Assembly (NCBI RefSeq): GCF_000523275.1
Contig: NZ_ATHQ01000001.1
Location: 1,371,289-1,435,288 of the forward strand
Direction: 5' to 3'
Origin: Lebetimonas sp. JH292
GTDB taxonomy: Bacteria > Campylobacterota > Campylobacteria > Campylobacterales > Nautiliaceae
Length of the DNA stretch: 64,000 nucleotides
Translations under genes and position numbers: made by a program
Part shown: positions 41,340 to 50,734 of the stretch, piece by piece
How positions within the stretch are numbered: the stretch's first letter is position 1
Layout of the letters: each line of letters opens with the position of its first letter
Notes under the pieces: model-generated
What the model saw: the letters and a program-made list of their open reading frames with translations, nothing else
What the model was told of the DNA's origin: nothing
Databases searched by the model: none

Positions 41340-41517
41340 AAAAACATTAAAAAGGAAATGTTTAAAGTCATAAAATTTAAAAGGAACATTTGAAGTTTTT
41401 AAAGAAAATTTCGTAATATATTGGATATTTGTGTTTCAATTTATTTAAAATATTTATGAGTTCCTCATTATTGTGAATATTTTATTTTTATTTAAAGGTT
41501 TAAAAAAATTTTTAATA

Positions 41518-41736
41518 CTATTTTTTTTCAAGAGTATCATTATTTTTTGATAAATTATTTTCTATTGTTAGAAAATTATGTAATAAATACTTAGTAACAA
41601 TTAAAGATTTTTCTAAATCTTGTGTTTGTAAAAAATTCTTAAAAAGCAAAAAAGTGATATTTGAAAATTTTATAATATTCGTTGAAAAATACTGAGACAA
41701 ATTTGGATTAGTTAATCTAAAAAATAACTCTTGCAT
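41518..41736 (-). other. Unrecognised 72-residue frame upstream of dndC
   Basis: A frame beginning MQELFFRLTNPNLSQYF, helical and of very AT-rich composition. It could be a piece of an upstream dnd gene (dndB is usual there), but I see no DndB motif. The 41340-41800 stretch otherwise shows no recognisable gene. Confidence 0.25.
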
Positions 41737-41809
41737 ATTTTGTAGTATAGTATCATTTATAGATTTATTAAAAACACTTGGAGGAGTATTTGATAGTTTA
41801 AATTAAGAG

Positions 41810-42450
41810 AATTTTTTTTGATATTAAAGATTCTTTATTCAAATTTAATTTAATTCAATTTGTTTTAGTTTTAGTAAGTTTATAAAAAAAAATTTAAAAA
41901 TTAATAAAAAAAATCCGAATAGCCAAAGCGGAATCTTATTTCCGCTGCCAATTTCCATAGCATCAACAACTATATAAGCATATTTAAATTTTTTATATGT
42001 TTTTTTGTTTTATTTTAATTTCAAAAGGATACTCATTTATTTCAAAATTTTTTTCAGGCTTTCTAATAATTTTTTATATGTCATATTATGTCTTTGGCAT
42101 ATCCATTTTTATAAGAAGTTCTTGCATATTTGGTTTAAAAGGATGAGAGATGCAAACATTGAAAACAAAAAGGCTAATAGTTTTTTTTAACATTCCATAT
42201 GCACTTCTACTTAAATCAGCTTTTGCATGATCAATTGATTTTTTAAGCCTTTTTTAAAAATTTGCCATATTCTTTAAAAAAAGTATCTGCTATTTCAAAA
42301 AGATTTTCTGCATCAATCCATATATAATTTTTCATTTAAGAAGTGTCGTAGTTTTCCCCACACCTCTTGCACCCATAATTGCTAATAGTTTTTCATCTTT
42401 TTTTAATTCCTCATAAAAATACCTCTTATAAGTAGTATTTAAATTTTTAA
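41810..42450 (-). pseudogene. AAA_14/DUF4143-type ATPase remnant
   Basis: Fragments on the minus strand in several frames: LKKDEKLLAIMGARGVGKTTTLLK (Walker A intact, about 42420-42345), YIWIDAENLFEIADTFFKEYG (about 42335-42260), HAKADLSRSAYGML (about 42230-42190) and VVDAMEIGSGNKIPLWLFGF (about 41975-41915). These match the ATP-binding proteins with C-terminal DUF4143 nuclease-like domains. Parts between the pieces are deleted. Confidence 0.7.
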
Positions 42451-42559
42451 GAAGTATAACTAGAAAGAATTATAGCAAAATTTATAGTTAGAACTATAAT
42501 TTTATTGATAAAAAAGCAAAAATCAAAAAAATTTGTAGATGTAGATGTGTAGATACTTT

Positions 42560-43249
42560 ATAGCCTTTTTGTTTGCTTATTAGTTTTACTTGAAATAAAT
42601 ACAAACTCCTTATCTCCACTTAATCGTTTAAAAGACTCTAAAATTGCAATTAAAGTATCTGTAAGTGGTAATCTAAAATCACTATGTGTAGCTTTCATTA
42701 CTTCTTATATATTCCCATCTAAGATTACGGATATTTCCATTACGGAGGATAGTCAAAGCTTGAAATTGAATTATCTTTGAAGTTATCGGATTTTCTATGT
42801 TTAATATTTTTTTATAAAGTTCTCTTAAATCATCAATATCTAATAAAGCAGAGATGTGCTGTTCTTTGTGTTGTGGTAATATTCTATCAATTTTTATATT
42901 GTAGGCTGGATTATAATCTAAATAATCATTATCAATTCCAAATTCAAATAAATCTCGTAAAATATGTAAAACTTCTTTAGCTTTATAGGTTTTGTTTACA
43001 CTTCTTGTATCACTTTTCCTATTTTGTAATCTCTCTTTTTCTAACTCTTTTTGTTTTTTCCATTTTTGTAAGTCTATTCCTTTTTGTACTAAACTCTTTA
43101 ACTCTATTGCCTGTAAAAGGTTTATGAGTTTTCCATTCTTTTAATTTATATCTTAATCTCCAAACTTTTTTAGTTTTTTCGACAACTAAATATAAACCAT
43201 TAGTATACATATTTTTAATAGAAGTCAATAAAATTTTATAAACTTTCAT
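42560..43249 (-). pseudogene. P4-type tyrosine integrase, broken
   Basis: From 43249 the arm-binding domain reads YTNGLYLVVEKTKKVWRLR; after frameshifts the core follows (VNKTYKAKEVLHILRDLFEFG, then RILPQHKEQHISALLDIDDL) and the first catalytic region TILRNGNIRNLRW with the Arg, then a PLTDTLIAILESF segment. The HxxR and tyrosine motifs of the C-terminus are missing. It diverges from the second integrase fragment at 43.4 kb. Confidence 0.78.
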
Positions 43250-43394
43250 AGCTTTAATAATCTACTATAAACTAAATATTGGTGCATCTCTCCTGCATCA
43301 TATACTACTTTTAAAACAATTTAATCTCAGACACTTTAATGTTAAACATCCCGAAAATACGTTATTCTGTTAAACGTGTTGTTATTTAAAAAAA

Positions 43395-43458
43395 TTTGTC
43401 CCCAGAGTTGTCCCCGGGGCAAAAACAATGCGATTTTGGGGACAAATCTGGGGACAAA
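43395..43458. repeat. Inverted repeat with GTCCCCA direct repeats between divergent integrases
   Basis: The left arm at 43395-43415 and right arm at 43438-43458 are 21-bp near-perfect inverse copies (one mismatch), each containing two GTCCCC blocks: TTTGTCCCCAGA on the left and TCTGGGGACAAA on the right, 22 bases apart. Such iterated sites in front of an integrase gene fit an arm-type binding site or attachment region; it could also be a recombinase operator. Confidence 0.7.
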
Positions 43459-43800
43459 AAAGATTACAGCCGTTGTTATTAAAAACCTTAAGCCGACAGG
43501 CAAAGAAGAATGGATTAGAATTGAAGAAGGATTATATTTGCGCATAAGAAAAACAGGTAAAAAGGTGTTAAAGCTTATGCAGGCAAGAAAAATGAATTTG
43601 GAAATTAGAGAAAAAATTGCAAGTGGAATTGATCCTTTACAGGAAAAACAAAGAGAAAAAAAAGAACAAATTGAAGCTGAAAAAGTTGAAATGGAAGAAA
43701 ACGGTTGGAATTTAAAGAACAAAACATTGCAGACGTTACTTATTTAAAATTGTTAAGAAGAGTAGAAAAAGACATTATAGACACAATAAAAAAATTTAAA
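43428..43800 (+). pseudogene. Second P4-type integrase, N-terminal fragment
   Basis: The frame through the right arm of the inverted repeat encodes LGTNLGTKKITAVVIKNLK, then WIRIEEGLYLRIRKTGKK and, after a deletion, ARKMNLEIREKIASGIDPLQ and LKLLRRVEKDI. This is the arm domain of a P4-family integrase with the middle of the domain and the whole catalytic part missing. It is on the opposite strand to the other integrase, so two mobile elements met here. Confidence 0.7.
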
Positions 43801-43849
43801 CAGGTTAGAACGCAAAACAATACTAAAAAGACAACAAAAAATTATGTGT

Positions 43850-44030
43850 GATGATTACAGATGTAGGAGATAATGAAGTAAAATTAAAAGCTTTAGAGGC
43901 AGGGGAAAATATTAAAAGAATATAATAAAACTTTACAAGAAGAAGTTAAAAAAGCTACATTTAAACTTGAGAAAGCTCAATTTGAAACTCTTGATTTATT
44001 ATCAACTGTTGCAGAATATAGAGATAAAAG
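43850..44030 (+). pseudogene. Response regulator/HD-GYP fragment cut by IS end
   Basis: MITDVGDNEVKLKALEAG is the end of a receiver domain, and after a frameshift the frame gives YNKTLQEEVKKATFKLEKAQ and ETLDLLSTVAEYRD, the linker and first helix that lead into an HD-GYP c-di-GMP phosphodiesterase domain. Sequence stops being homologous exactly at the IS end at 44031. The front is fused to the integrase fragment, so only a middle slice is left. Confidence 0.65.
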
Positions 44031-44124
44031 GAGACCGTTCATAATTCCGTGTCAGCTGAGGAAATTATATCATAACTTTAAAGCATCATCCAGTCTTCCC
44101 TCAAAGAAAATTGCCAGTTGAGAG
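44031..44124 (-). mobile_element. Tandem duplicate of the IS256 right end (94 bp)
   Basis: The 94 bases at 44031-44124 are repeated identically at 44125-44218, the first 94 bases of IS copy 2. Each carries the inverted repeat GAGACCGTTCATAATTCCG and the last codons of the transposase. The unit looks like a nested insertion or slippage at the IS end. Confidence 0.9.
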
Positions 44125-45283
44125 GAGACCGTTCATAATTCCGTGTCAGCTGAGGAAATTATATCATAACTTTAAAGCATCATCCAGTCTTCCCTCAAAG
44201 AAAATTGCCAGTTGAGAGAGTGTAAGATTCCAGTTTTTAATAGGCATAGTCCATTTTTTCCTGTATTTTGTATACCCATATAGAGTAATTTCAGTAAGCT
44301 GTTTTCATTTGGAAAAGCGCCTTTAGTTTTAGTAAGTTTTCTGAATTGTCTATGAACCGATTCAATAATATTGGTTGTATAAATTACTTTTCTTATAGGT
44401 TTTGGATATTTAAAATAATTAGATAAATTATTCCACTTGTTTCTCCAGGATTTAATGACTATAGGATATTTATCTCCCCATTTTTCTTCAATATTGTCAA
44501 GTTCAGTTTCAGCCTGTTCTTTGGATATTGCCTGATATACTTTTTTTAAATCTTTCATAAACTCTTTTTTATCTTTAGAAGCTACATATTTTAATGAATT
44601 CCTAACCTGATGAATTATACATAACTGAACCTCTGTTTTTGGAAATATTGAATTAATGGCTTCCGGAAATCCTTTTAATCCGTCAACACTTGCAATAAGT
44701 ATATCCTCTACTCCTCTGTTATTTAAATCTGTTAAAACCTGAAGCCAGAAATTTGCTCCTTCACTTTCACTTAAATAAAGTCCTAAAATTTCTTTTTTTC
44801 CTCTTATATTAATTCCCAATATAGTATAAACCGCTTTATTTACATATTTCCCATCTTCTTTAATTTTATAATGAATTGCATCCATAAATACAAATGGATA
44901 TATATTCTCTAAAGGTCTTGATTGCCACTCTTTGATTTTTGGTATTATTTTATCCGTTATTGCATTTATTGTAGCTGATGAAATAGAAATTTGATAAAGC
45001 TCTTCAATATGTGATTTTATATCTTTGTAGCTCATTCCAAGTGCATATAATGATAATATCTTCTCTTCTATTTCATCACTTATCGTTGTTTGATGTTTCA
45101 ATCTCTGCTTCAAGTGCAGCTTCTACCAATTCTTTAATTAATGGAGCTAATACTCCATCTTTCCCACCTATCTTTTTACCTGCTAATAAATCTTTTACTG
45201 CTTTGTCAAAATTAAATTTCTCCATGTCAGTCCTTTCATTTTTAGTATTTTACCTTGACTGACACGGAATTTATAACAGTCCC
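44125..45283 (-). mobile_element. IS256-family element, second copy, deleted and frameshifted
   Basis: Inverted orientation to the copy at 38296. The outer end at 45260-45283 matches the left end of copy 1 and the inner end at 44125 matches the right-end variant seen at 39718. Compared with copy 1 it lacks about 149 bp near the transposase start and one base near its end, and has a handful of substitutions. No target duplication is visible. Confidence 0.9.
44172..45225 (-). pseudogene. IS256-family transposase, inactivated
   Basis: The start codon at 45225 and the catalytic segments (FVFMDAIHYKI, SVDGLKGFPEAI, YTTNIIESVHRQF) are present, but a deletion of about 50 codons after EAEIE breaks the frame. 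A single-base loss at the KNGLC segment changes the last 30 residues. It can no longer make a full transposase. Confidence 0.9.
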
Positions 45284-45291
45284 GTTTTAAT

Positions 45292-46181
45292 CTACACTTT
45301 TTGGAAACTATAAGGAAGTACAAAATCAAGCATTTCCGGTTTAATTTCTCCGGCAGGGCAAATCAGCACTATCCTTTCGACAATATTTTGAAGTTCTCTT
45401 ATATTCCCGGGCCACGGATACTGAATGAGCTTTTCTTTCATAAATTTTAAATCTTTTCTAAATTTCCTCAGAAGTTTTACCTGCATATTTGGTGAAATAT
45501 CTCCTATTTCATCAAGAAATAGCGTTCCTCCGTTGGCCAGTTCGAAACGTCCTTTTTTTGTTTCCTTTGCATCGGTAAAAGCACCTTTTTCATGTCCGAA
45601 AAGTTCGGATTCAAGAAGTGGCCGCACAGTTTAATTTGATTAAAGGGCCGTTTTTTCTTCTGCTTAAATTGTGTATTGCGGTGGCAATTAATTCTTTTCC
45701 TGTTCCGGTTTCCCCCCTGATAAGAACGGTTGCATCACTTGGGGCGATTTTTTCAACTAAATTAAAAATTTTTTTCATTTTTGTGCTTTTTGCAATTATA
45801 TTTTCAAACCTGTATTCTGATGGAAAGTGAGCCGAATATTGGTTTTATAATGGGAACCGCCACATATGAAATAATTGATGTGTTTCTTGTGCCAAGTGTT
45901 GCGCCTTCTCCTAATTTGTAAATAGCTAATTTTTTCTGTTGGGATGTAAGGCCAACAGATGCAAACAAAGAGAGACAATTGTTCTCCTCTTCATAAACAA
46001 AAAGGGCTCCTCTTTCAAAATATTGCTCATTTTTTAGTAAATTTAGACTTTTTTCAATACTTTTTCCAATATCTTCATAACTGTTTAATAAATTAGATAT
46101 TTCATATAAGAGTTTCATATGTTTGTATGAGTTTAAAGCCTTGCAGTTTTTACATTTTTCTAAAGAAAAGTCATCAGGCAT
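45292..46181 (-). pseudogene. nifA: NifA-type sigma54 activator, broken and without HTH
   Basis: From 46181: a GAF domain (LLYEISNLLNSYEDIGKSI, FERGALFVYEEENN), then in another frame the AAA+ start (RGETGTGKELIATAIHNLSR, Walker A), then [15 protein letters not shown] (sigma54 contact loop, GAFTDA instead of GAFTGA), [12 protein letters not shown] (Walker B) and, after a deletion of about 100 residues, [18 protein letters not shown]. The frame ends at the IS boundary and the Fis-type DNA-binding domain is absent. Its place at the head of a nif region supports NifA, the activator of nif promoters. Confidence 0.82.
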
Positions 46182-46203
46182 CCATATCCGAATAAAAAAT
46201 GCA

Positions 46204-46209
46204 TATAAT
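46204..46209 (+). promoter_or_regulatory. Possible -10 box between nifA and the nitroreductase gene
   Basis: TATAAT with a TGCA extension occurs 22 bases before the ATG at 46231 in the divergent gap after the nifA start. Confidence 0.35.
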
Positions 46210-46230
46210 TAAAAAAACAGGGGTAAACTG

Positions 46231-46967
46231 ATGTATGAAAAAACTTCGCTTACATATAAAAATGTTGCTAAAAATACAAAATTTATAGATTGGGAAAGTC
46301 AGCCTTTAATGAAGGAATATCCCATTTAACAGATGTTAAAAAAATTTATTTATCAAGATTGTTTAAAAAATCAATAAAAAACCTTATATCAGGTTAAACA
46401 TACCCTCAGCCGGAAATTTACATCCTACAGAACTGTATGTCCAGATAAGGGGAATAAAAAACATAATAAGCGGGATTTATCATGTTAATGCCAAAAAATC
46501 AAAATTAACCTCTTTTGGCCGCTTCAAAAATATGCAAAAAAGAGATTTATCAAACAGAAATAAAAGAATATAAAAAAATAAATAAATTTATGGGCTTTTG
46601 TAATGAAGAATTTGCACTCGCCGCTTTTTACACAGGGGAGATTAAAAAGACAAAAGTATCTTAAAAAATCCCTGTAATAAAAGTCTTTCCGACAAACTAT
46701 ACCGAATGGGAAGTGGATACAAAAAAAAAGAGATTCATATTTGGATTTTTATTTTTTCTTTTTTTACATGCTTAAATTTTTAGATGAATTTTCACTTTAT
46801 TTAATTACGCTTGATAAAATCCCGGTATGCTTGGGCAAAAAATATATTTAGAAGCGGTTGAAAGGGGATGGAAGGTCAGTGCTATAGGCGCCTTTTACGA
46901 TAAGGCGTGGCAGAGGTTTTTAAAAACAAATGAAAAAATCCATTATATCATCTCAATAGGAGGTTAA
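46231..46967 (+). pseudogene. SagB-type nitroreductase family protein, broken
   Basis: The start YEKTSLTYKNVAKNTKFIDWESQP, then IPSAGNLHPTELYVQIRGIKN, GFCNEEFALAAFYTGEI and GWKVSAIGAFYD, in several frames, match the FMN-dependent SagB/ThcOx-like nitroreductases. Such proteins occur in nif clusters as accessory genes of unknown reaction. At least five frame changes occur over 740 bp. Confidence 0.72.
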
Positions 46968-47151
46968 AATGACATTAAAAAAAGAAGCTTGGCATATTAT
47001 CAATATTTTTAAATTTATGGGGGAGGACTCTTTTGTTTATATAAGTAAAAATTATGAATTGATTGATTCTCTTTTTGATTCGGTTATGCAGTAAAAAGCT
47101 CCCGGTTAAAAAACATAATGCCAAAAGAATTTGTTTATCCGGCTTTAAAAT
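46968..47151 (+). pseudogene. Small unknown protein in nif region, frameshifted
   Basis: ATG 46968 follows an AGGAGG site and gives MTLKKEAWHIINIFKFMGED and about 41 residues; after a one-base shift it continues LPVKKHNAKRICLSGFKII and stops at 47151. It would have about 60 residues. I do not recognise the family. Confidence 0.45.
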
Positions 47152-47169
47152 AATTTAATGCTTTTTTTC

Positions 47170-47211
47170 AGGCACTGAGTAAATATAAGTAACTAAAGAT
47201 AAAAATATTAC
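47170..47211. promoter_or_regulatory. Intergenic motif shared with 53191-53243
   Basis: AGGCACTGAGTAAAT followed by TAACTAAAGATAAAAATAT lies upstream of the [2Fe-2S] ferredoxin gene. A close copy (AGGCACTGACTAAAT, then TAACTACAAAGATAAAAATAT) lies just inside the island at 53191. GGCAC resembles the -24 half of a sigma54 promoter, but no TTGC -12 half follows. Confidence 0.4.
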
Positions 47212-47232
47212 ATAATTAAATAAAGGATAATT

Positions 47233-47455
47233 ATGGCAACAGTATATTTAAAAGATGACAATATAAAAGTTAAAGCGCTAGAAAAATAGCTGAGAAAACA
47301 GGGGCTTCAATGGAATTTGGATGCAGGGTCGGGGGTTCAACATGCGTGGCGGTTGTTGAAAAAGGAATGGAATGTCTTAATGAACCATCTGAAAAAAAGC
47401 TCAAAACATTGAGTCTTATTGGTGTCAGTGTAATATTAAAAAGGAGGGCGAGATA
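47233..47455 (+). pseudogene. [2Fe-2S] ferredoxin of the nif region, one frameshift
   Basis: MATVYLKDDNIKVKA, then ASMEFGCRVGGSTCVAVVEKGMECLNEP and LKTLSLIGVSVILKR. The FGCRVGGSTC segment is a plant-type [2Fe-2S] loop in which a base seems lost, as the usual CxxGxCxxC spacing is shortened. Such a ferredoxin is often found near nitrogenase genes as an electron carrier. A frame change lies near 47288. Confidence 0.65.
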
Positions 47456-47472
47456 GTAATGTATATTAAGAT

Positions 47473-48460
47473 ATGAAACATGCAATAAAATTATGCGTTT
47501 TGATTCTAAAATCAGAACGTTTGACATTATTATGAGAACGGCAAACGGAAGTTCTTACAACTCTTATGTAATAAGAGGGGATGAGGGTGTATGTGTAAGT
47601 CAAAAAAGAATTTTCATCGCAGTTTTTCATGCGTTTAGAAGAGGTTTGCGATTATGATGAAATTAAGTATATAGTTTTGCACCATTTAGAACCAGACCAT
47701 TCGGGAGCCCTTTTTAAACTTATGAAAAAAGATGTAAATTTTGAGGTGGCAGGCACGGGAAAAAAAATTTCTTTAGGTAATAAAACAATAGAATTTTTAA
47801 GCACACCTTTTCTTCACTGGCCGGATACTATGAGCAGGATGAAAGACTATTTGACGACAAGGTGGGCGATTTTTCCTATGCATTTAAATATTATTATCTG
47901 CATATTATGAGACCGTTTAAATCGTTTATTTTAAACGCTTTAAAGCTTTACAAAAAATTTGATATTTCAATTATTGCATCTTTGCACGGCCCTGTTTTAA
48001 GAACAAATCCCATGAGTTATATTCAAAAAATATTTTCAATTTTTTATATAAGCAGTTACGGAAATACATTAAAAATGGCCAAACATATTGCAAAAGGTGC
48101 AGATAAAATTCGTTTCAGGTGTATATGACCTTGAAGCTTTAGAAACACCGAATATGGATGTTGTATTAATCGGCTCTCCCACTATCAATTCAGATGCCGT
48201 AAAACCGGCATGGGATTTGCTTTCCTGTGTTGCACTTATTGAAAATAACGGTAAAATAGGGGCAACATTCGGCTCTTACGGATGGAGTGGGGAAGCTGCG
48301 GATATGCTTCATGAGAGAATGTCAAAGTTAAAATTCAGAATGCAAACAAACCTTTAAAAAAAAGCTTATACCAACCGGCGAAGAATTAAAAGAGTGTGAA
48401 GAGTTTGGTTTTGAACTGGCTGAAATAGCAATGGGTAAAATGAAAGAAATGCAAATATAA
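47473..48460 (+). pseudogene. Flavodiiron protein (FprA type), broken
   Basis: The metallo-beta-lactamase part shows TANGSSYNSYVIRGDEG, YIVLHHLEPDHSGAL (diiron ligands) and STPFLHWPDTM; a stretch with the third ligand set is missing. The flavodoxin part shows ISSYGNTLKMAKHIAKG, VLIGSPTINSDAVKP and ATFGSYGWSGEA. Frame changes occur near 47610, 47860, 48040, 48115 and 48350. Flavodiiron proteins reduce oxygen or NO to protect anaerobes, so next to nif genes an oxygen-scavenging role is plausible. Confidence 0.85.
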
Positions 48461-49269
48461 TGTCTGTTTCCATTTCCACAAGTGAATTATATAAATATTT
48501 AGAAATTTTAATCAATACAGATATTCCGGTTTTTATACACGGCTCCCCTGGAATAGGAAAATCTTATATAGTTGCGGATATAGCAAAGAAAAAGAATCTT
48601 CAGTTAATCGATATAAGGCTCTCACAGCTTGACCCTGTTGATTTAAGGGGTATTCCTTCCATTAAAGAAAATCAAACAATCTGGATGCCTCCTGTATTTT
48701 TCCCAAAAGATGAAAATTCACAAGGAATTTTGTTTTTAGATGAACTAAATTCCGCCGCTCCTTCTATTCAGGCAGCTGTTTATCAGCTTATTTTAAACAG
48801 GCAGTTAGGAGAATATAAACTTCCAAAAGGCTGGAGAATTATTGCCGCGGGAAACAGAATGGAGGATAAAGGGGTTGTGTTTAGGCTTCCCTCTCCACTT
48901 GTAAACAGAATGGTTCATTTGTATGTGGAAGCAAAATATGAAGATTTTAAGCCCATTATATTATAGGGTTTTTGGGCTTTCGTCCGGATTTGCTTTCTAC
49001 AGATGTTGTTGAGGATGATTCAAACCCGGCCTTTGCAACTCCGAGAAGTTATCATATGCTATCAAATATATTAAAGCATAATGATAATATAAATGAAATT
49101 TTACCGTTGATTTACGGAGCTATCGGTTACTCTTCTAAACGGAGAGTTTCCCGAAATAGACAAAACCAATGCATCTCCTCTGGAGTCGGCTTTGGTTGAA
49201 TATTATGACTGTAAAAGAGGAACAAAGTTTGAAGAGTGGCTAAGCAAATATGGCGAATATATCATCTGA
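48460..49269 (+). pseudogene. MoxR-type AAA+ ATPase, frameshifted near its end
   Basis: The first 168 residues are intact: FIHGSPGIGKSYIVADIA (Walker A), GILFLDELNSAAP (Walker B), AAGNRMEDKGVVFRLP. The frame shifts near 48955 to GFRPDLLSTDVVEDDSNPAF and again near 49135 to a tail ending EEWLSKYGEYII at 49269. MoxR ATPases act as chaperones that insert cofactors or activate metalloenzymes with a partner VWA protein, here encoded by the next, overlapping gene. Confidence 0.85.
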
Positions 49270-49735
49270 ATATAAAAATATATTTGAAAAAATAAGAATA
49301 GAATTTCTTTTTGAAAATCCCTTTTTAAGTTTTTTGGCATTAAATATTCCTTTAATTCAAAAAAACAATAAATATGAAGTTATTGAAACAGACGGTGAAA
49401 AAATATATTTTGATGAAAAAAAAGCTTCTTATTATGATAATGAAACATTAAAATATCTGTATGCACATGTGCTTTTTCATATACTATTAAAGCATCCTTC
49501 CCGTATGAAAGAGAGAAAGAAAAATATTTGGAACGGGTAAAAGAGATGAAAATGAAATTTTGCTGGAAAAATTCAGAAATAAAAGTGTTGAAGAGGTTTA
49601 TAACAGTCTTTATAATGAATCTTTCGGGGGCGGTAAAAATGATGAAAATTTAAAAAACCAAAAAAGTAAAAAAATACGGGGATGTTATTCATTTTAAGCC
49701 TTTAAAGAGGATTTTTGGAAAATCTGCATTATAAA
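49250..49735 (+). pseudogene. DUF2201/VWA-like partner of MoxR, broken
   Basis: ATG 49250 lies within the end of the MoxR gene. The first 96 residues include YAHVLFHILLKHPSRM, a HxxxH-containing metallopeptidase-like helix typical of DUF2201 proteins. After a shift near 49540 it reads NEILLEKFRNKSVEEVYNSL and stops; the VWA-like domain expected afterwards is missing. The pair resembles NorQ/NorD and CbbQ/CbbO arrangements. Confidence 0.68.
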
Positions 49736-50105
49736 AAAGAAATTGCGAAATTAAGCGAAGAGCCGGATTTTGAAAAAAAAGGGGACCCGCAGGCAAGAAT
49801 GGAGTGGGCTTTTTACAGACCTTCCGGTTCTCACCCAAGACAGATAGAAGATGAGGATGTCTTTGTCAGTATAATGTCTTAAAACTTGTTCCTGAATTTA
49901 AGGATTTAGCAATTGATAAGGGTATAAACGGTAAAATCTGGAACGATATTTATGCCGATCCTTTAGCTGCAAGTGAATTTGTTAAATTAGTGGAAAACAG
50001 ACTAGATGAAAGATTAAAAACAGATATAATAAAATATTTACTTTTTCTTATTGAAATTAAAGATAATCTCCATCCGTTTATAAGGGAAAGTTTCAGAATA
50101 TGAAA
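49730..50105 (+). pseudogene. Unknown nif-region protein
   Basis: In two frames: KEIAKLSEEPDFEKKGDPQA and MEWAFYRPSGSHPRQIEDED, then YNVLKLVPEFKDLAIDKG and IWNDIYADPLAASEFVKLVE, ending FIRESFRI. One shift lies near 49865. About 125 residues, soluble and acidic. I do not recognise the family. A short following piece (IHPLQRIVLQKEIKKLVSE, to about 50178) may be its real end or another fragment. Confidence 0.4.
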
Positions 50106-50229
50106 AAGGGGAAACCTTCAAATTCATCCGCTTCAAAGAATAGTTTTGCAAAAAGAGATAAAAAAATTAGTTTCTGAGTAATCTTAATATCTGAGGTGTC
50201 ACAGCCAAATCAACAGTTAATCAACATTG

Positions 50230-50501
50230 CAGCTATTTCATTTTTTCCGGTTGATGCGGCATACATTAGTGGTTTCAACTATTTTTTTAGAGTTTGAAAA
50301 ACAGGCAAACCATAAAACACTGTTTCCGTCGTTGTTTTTTATAAAAATATCCGCACCGTTATTTAACAAATCTTCAAAAACGTCTATATTCCCTTCCATT
50401 GCGGCTTTCATAAGTGCAGTGTTTCCGTAATTGTCCTGCATATTTATATCAAGCGGGTTAAAATTGTTTTTTTTAAGCCAAAAGAGAGTTTTTTTATTCA
50501 T
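50230..50501 (-). pseudogene. Ankyrin-repeat protein, C-terminally broken
   Basis: From ATG 50501: NPLDINMQDNYGNTALMKAA and NIDVFEDLLNNGADIFIKNN give two consecutive ankyrin repeats (DNYGNTALMKAAMEGN type), then SVLWFACFSNSKKIVE before the frame is lost near 50260. Ankyrin proteins of unknown role are seen in some nif clusters. It follows the gene at 50494-50715 with an 8-base overlap. Confidence 0.7.
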
Positions 50502-50715
50502 TTATTTCCTTTAATACACTTTCAATGCTCTCAACCGCCATAGATTTTATATTTTCTATGTTATCTCCTTCCCACCAGAACTCTATAATTTTTTCTTCTG
50601 TAGCTGAAACAATATCTATCGGGAGATTTGCAAATATTTCGTATGAGGATATTTCGTTTTTTGAAACATTTTTCTGTTTAGAGAGATTTTTTTCAATATC
50701 TCTTACTGATTTCAT
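50494..50715 (-). CDS. Small unknown protein upstream of the ankyrin gene
   Basis: A 73-residue acidic helical protein (MKSVRDIEKNLSKQKNV, then IDIVSATEEKIIEFWWEGDN). Not recognised. It is the only gene in this part that shows no obvious break. It is translationally coupled to the ankyrin gene. Confidence 0.5.
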   Translation of the reverse strand: MKSVRDIEKNLSKQKNVSKNEISSYEIFANLPIDIVSATEEKIIEFWWEGDNIENIKSMAVESIESVLKEINE

Positions 50716-50734
50716 CTTCTAAAATTGATTTTTT

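Noticed and set aside
42777-42980. Plus-strand frame of 67 residues
   Set aside because: It is antisense to integrase sequence that is recognisable on the minus strand.
38296-45283. A classical composite transposon made of the two IS256 copies
   Set aside because: The copies are inverted and flank a segment, but neither has a matching target duplication, copy 2 is inactive, and outer flanks (crp front, nifA end) are not halves of one gene. Recombination or assembly joining explains it as well.
47170-47190. Sigma54 promoter upstream of the [2Fe-2S] ferredoxin
   Set aside because: GGCAC fits the -24 half but there is no TTGC or similar -12 half at the right distance; kept only as a shared motif.
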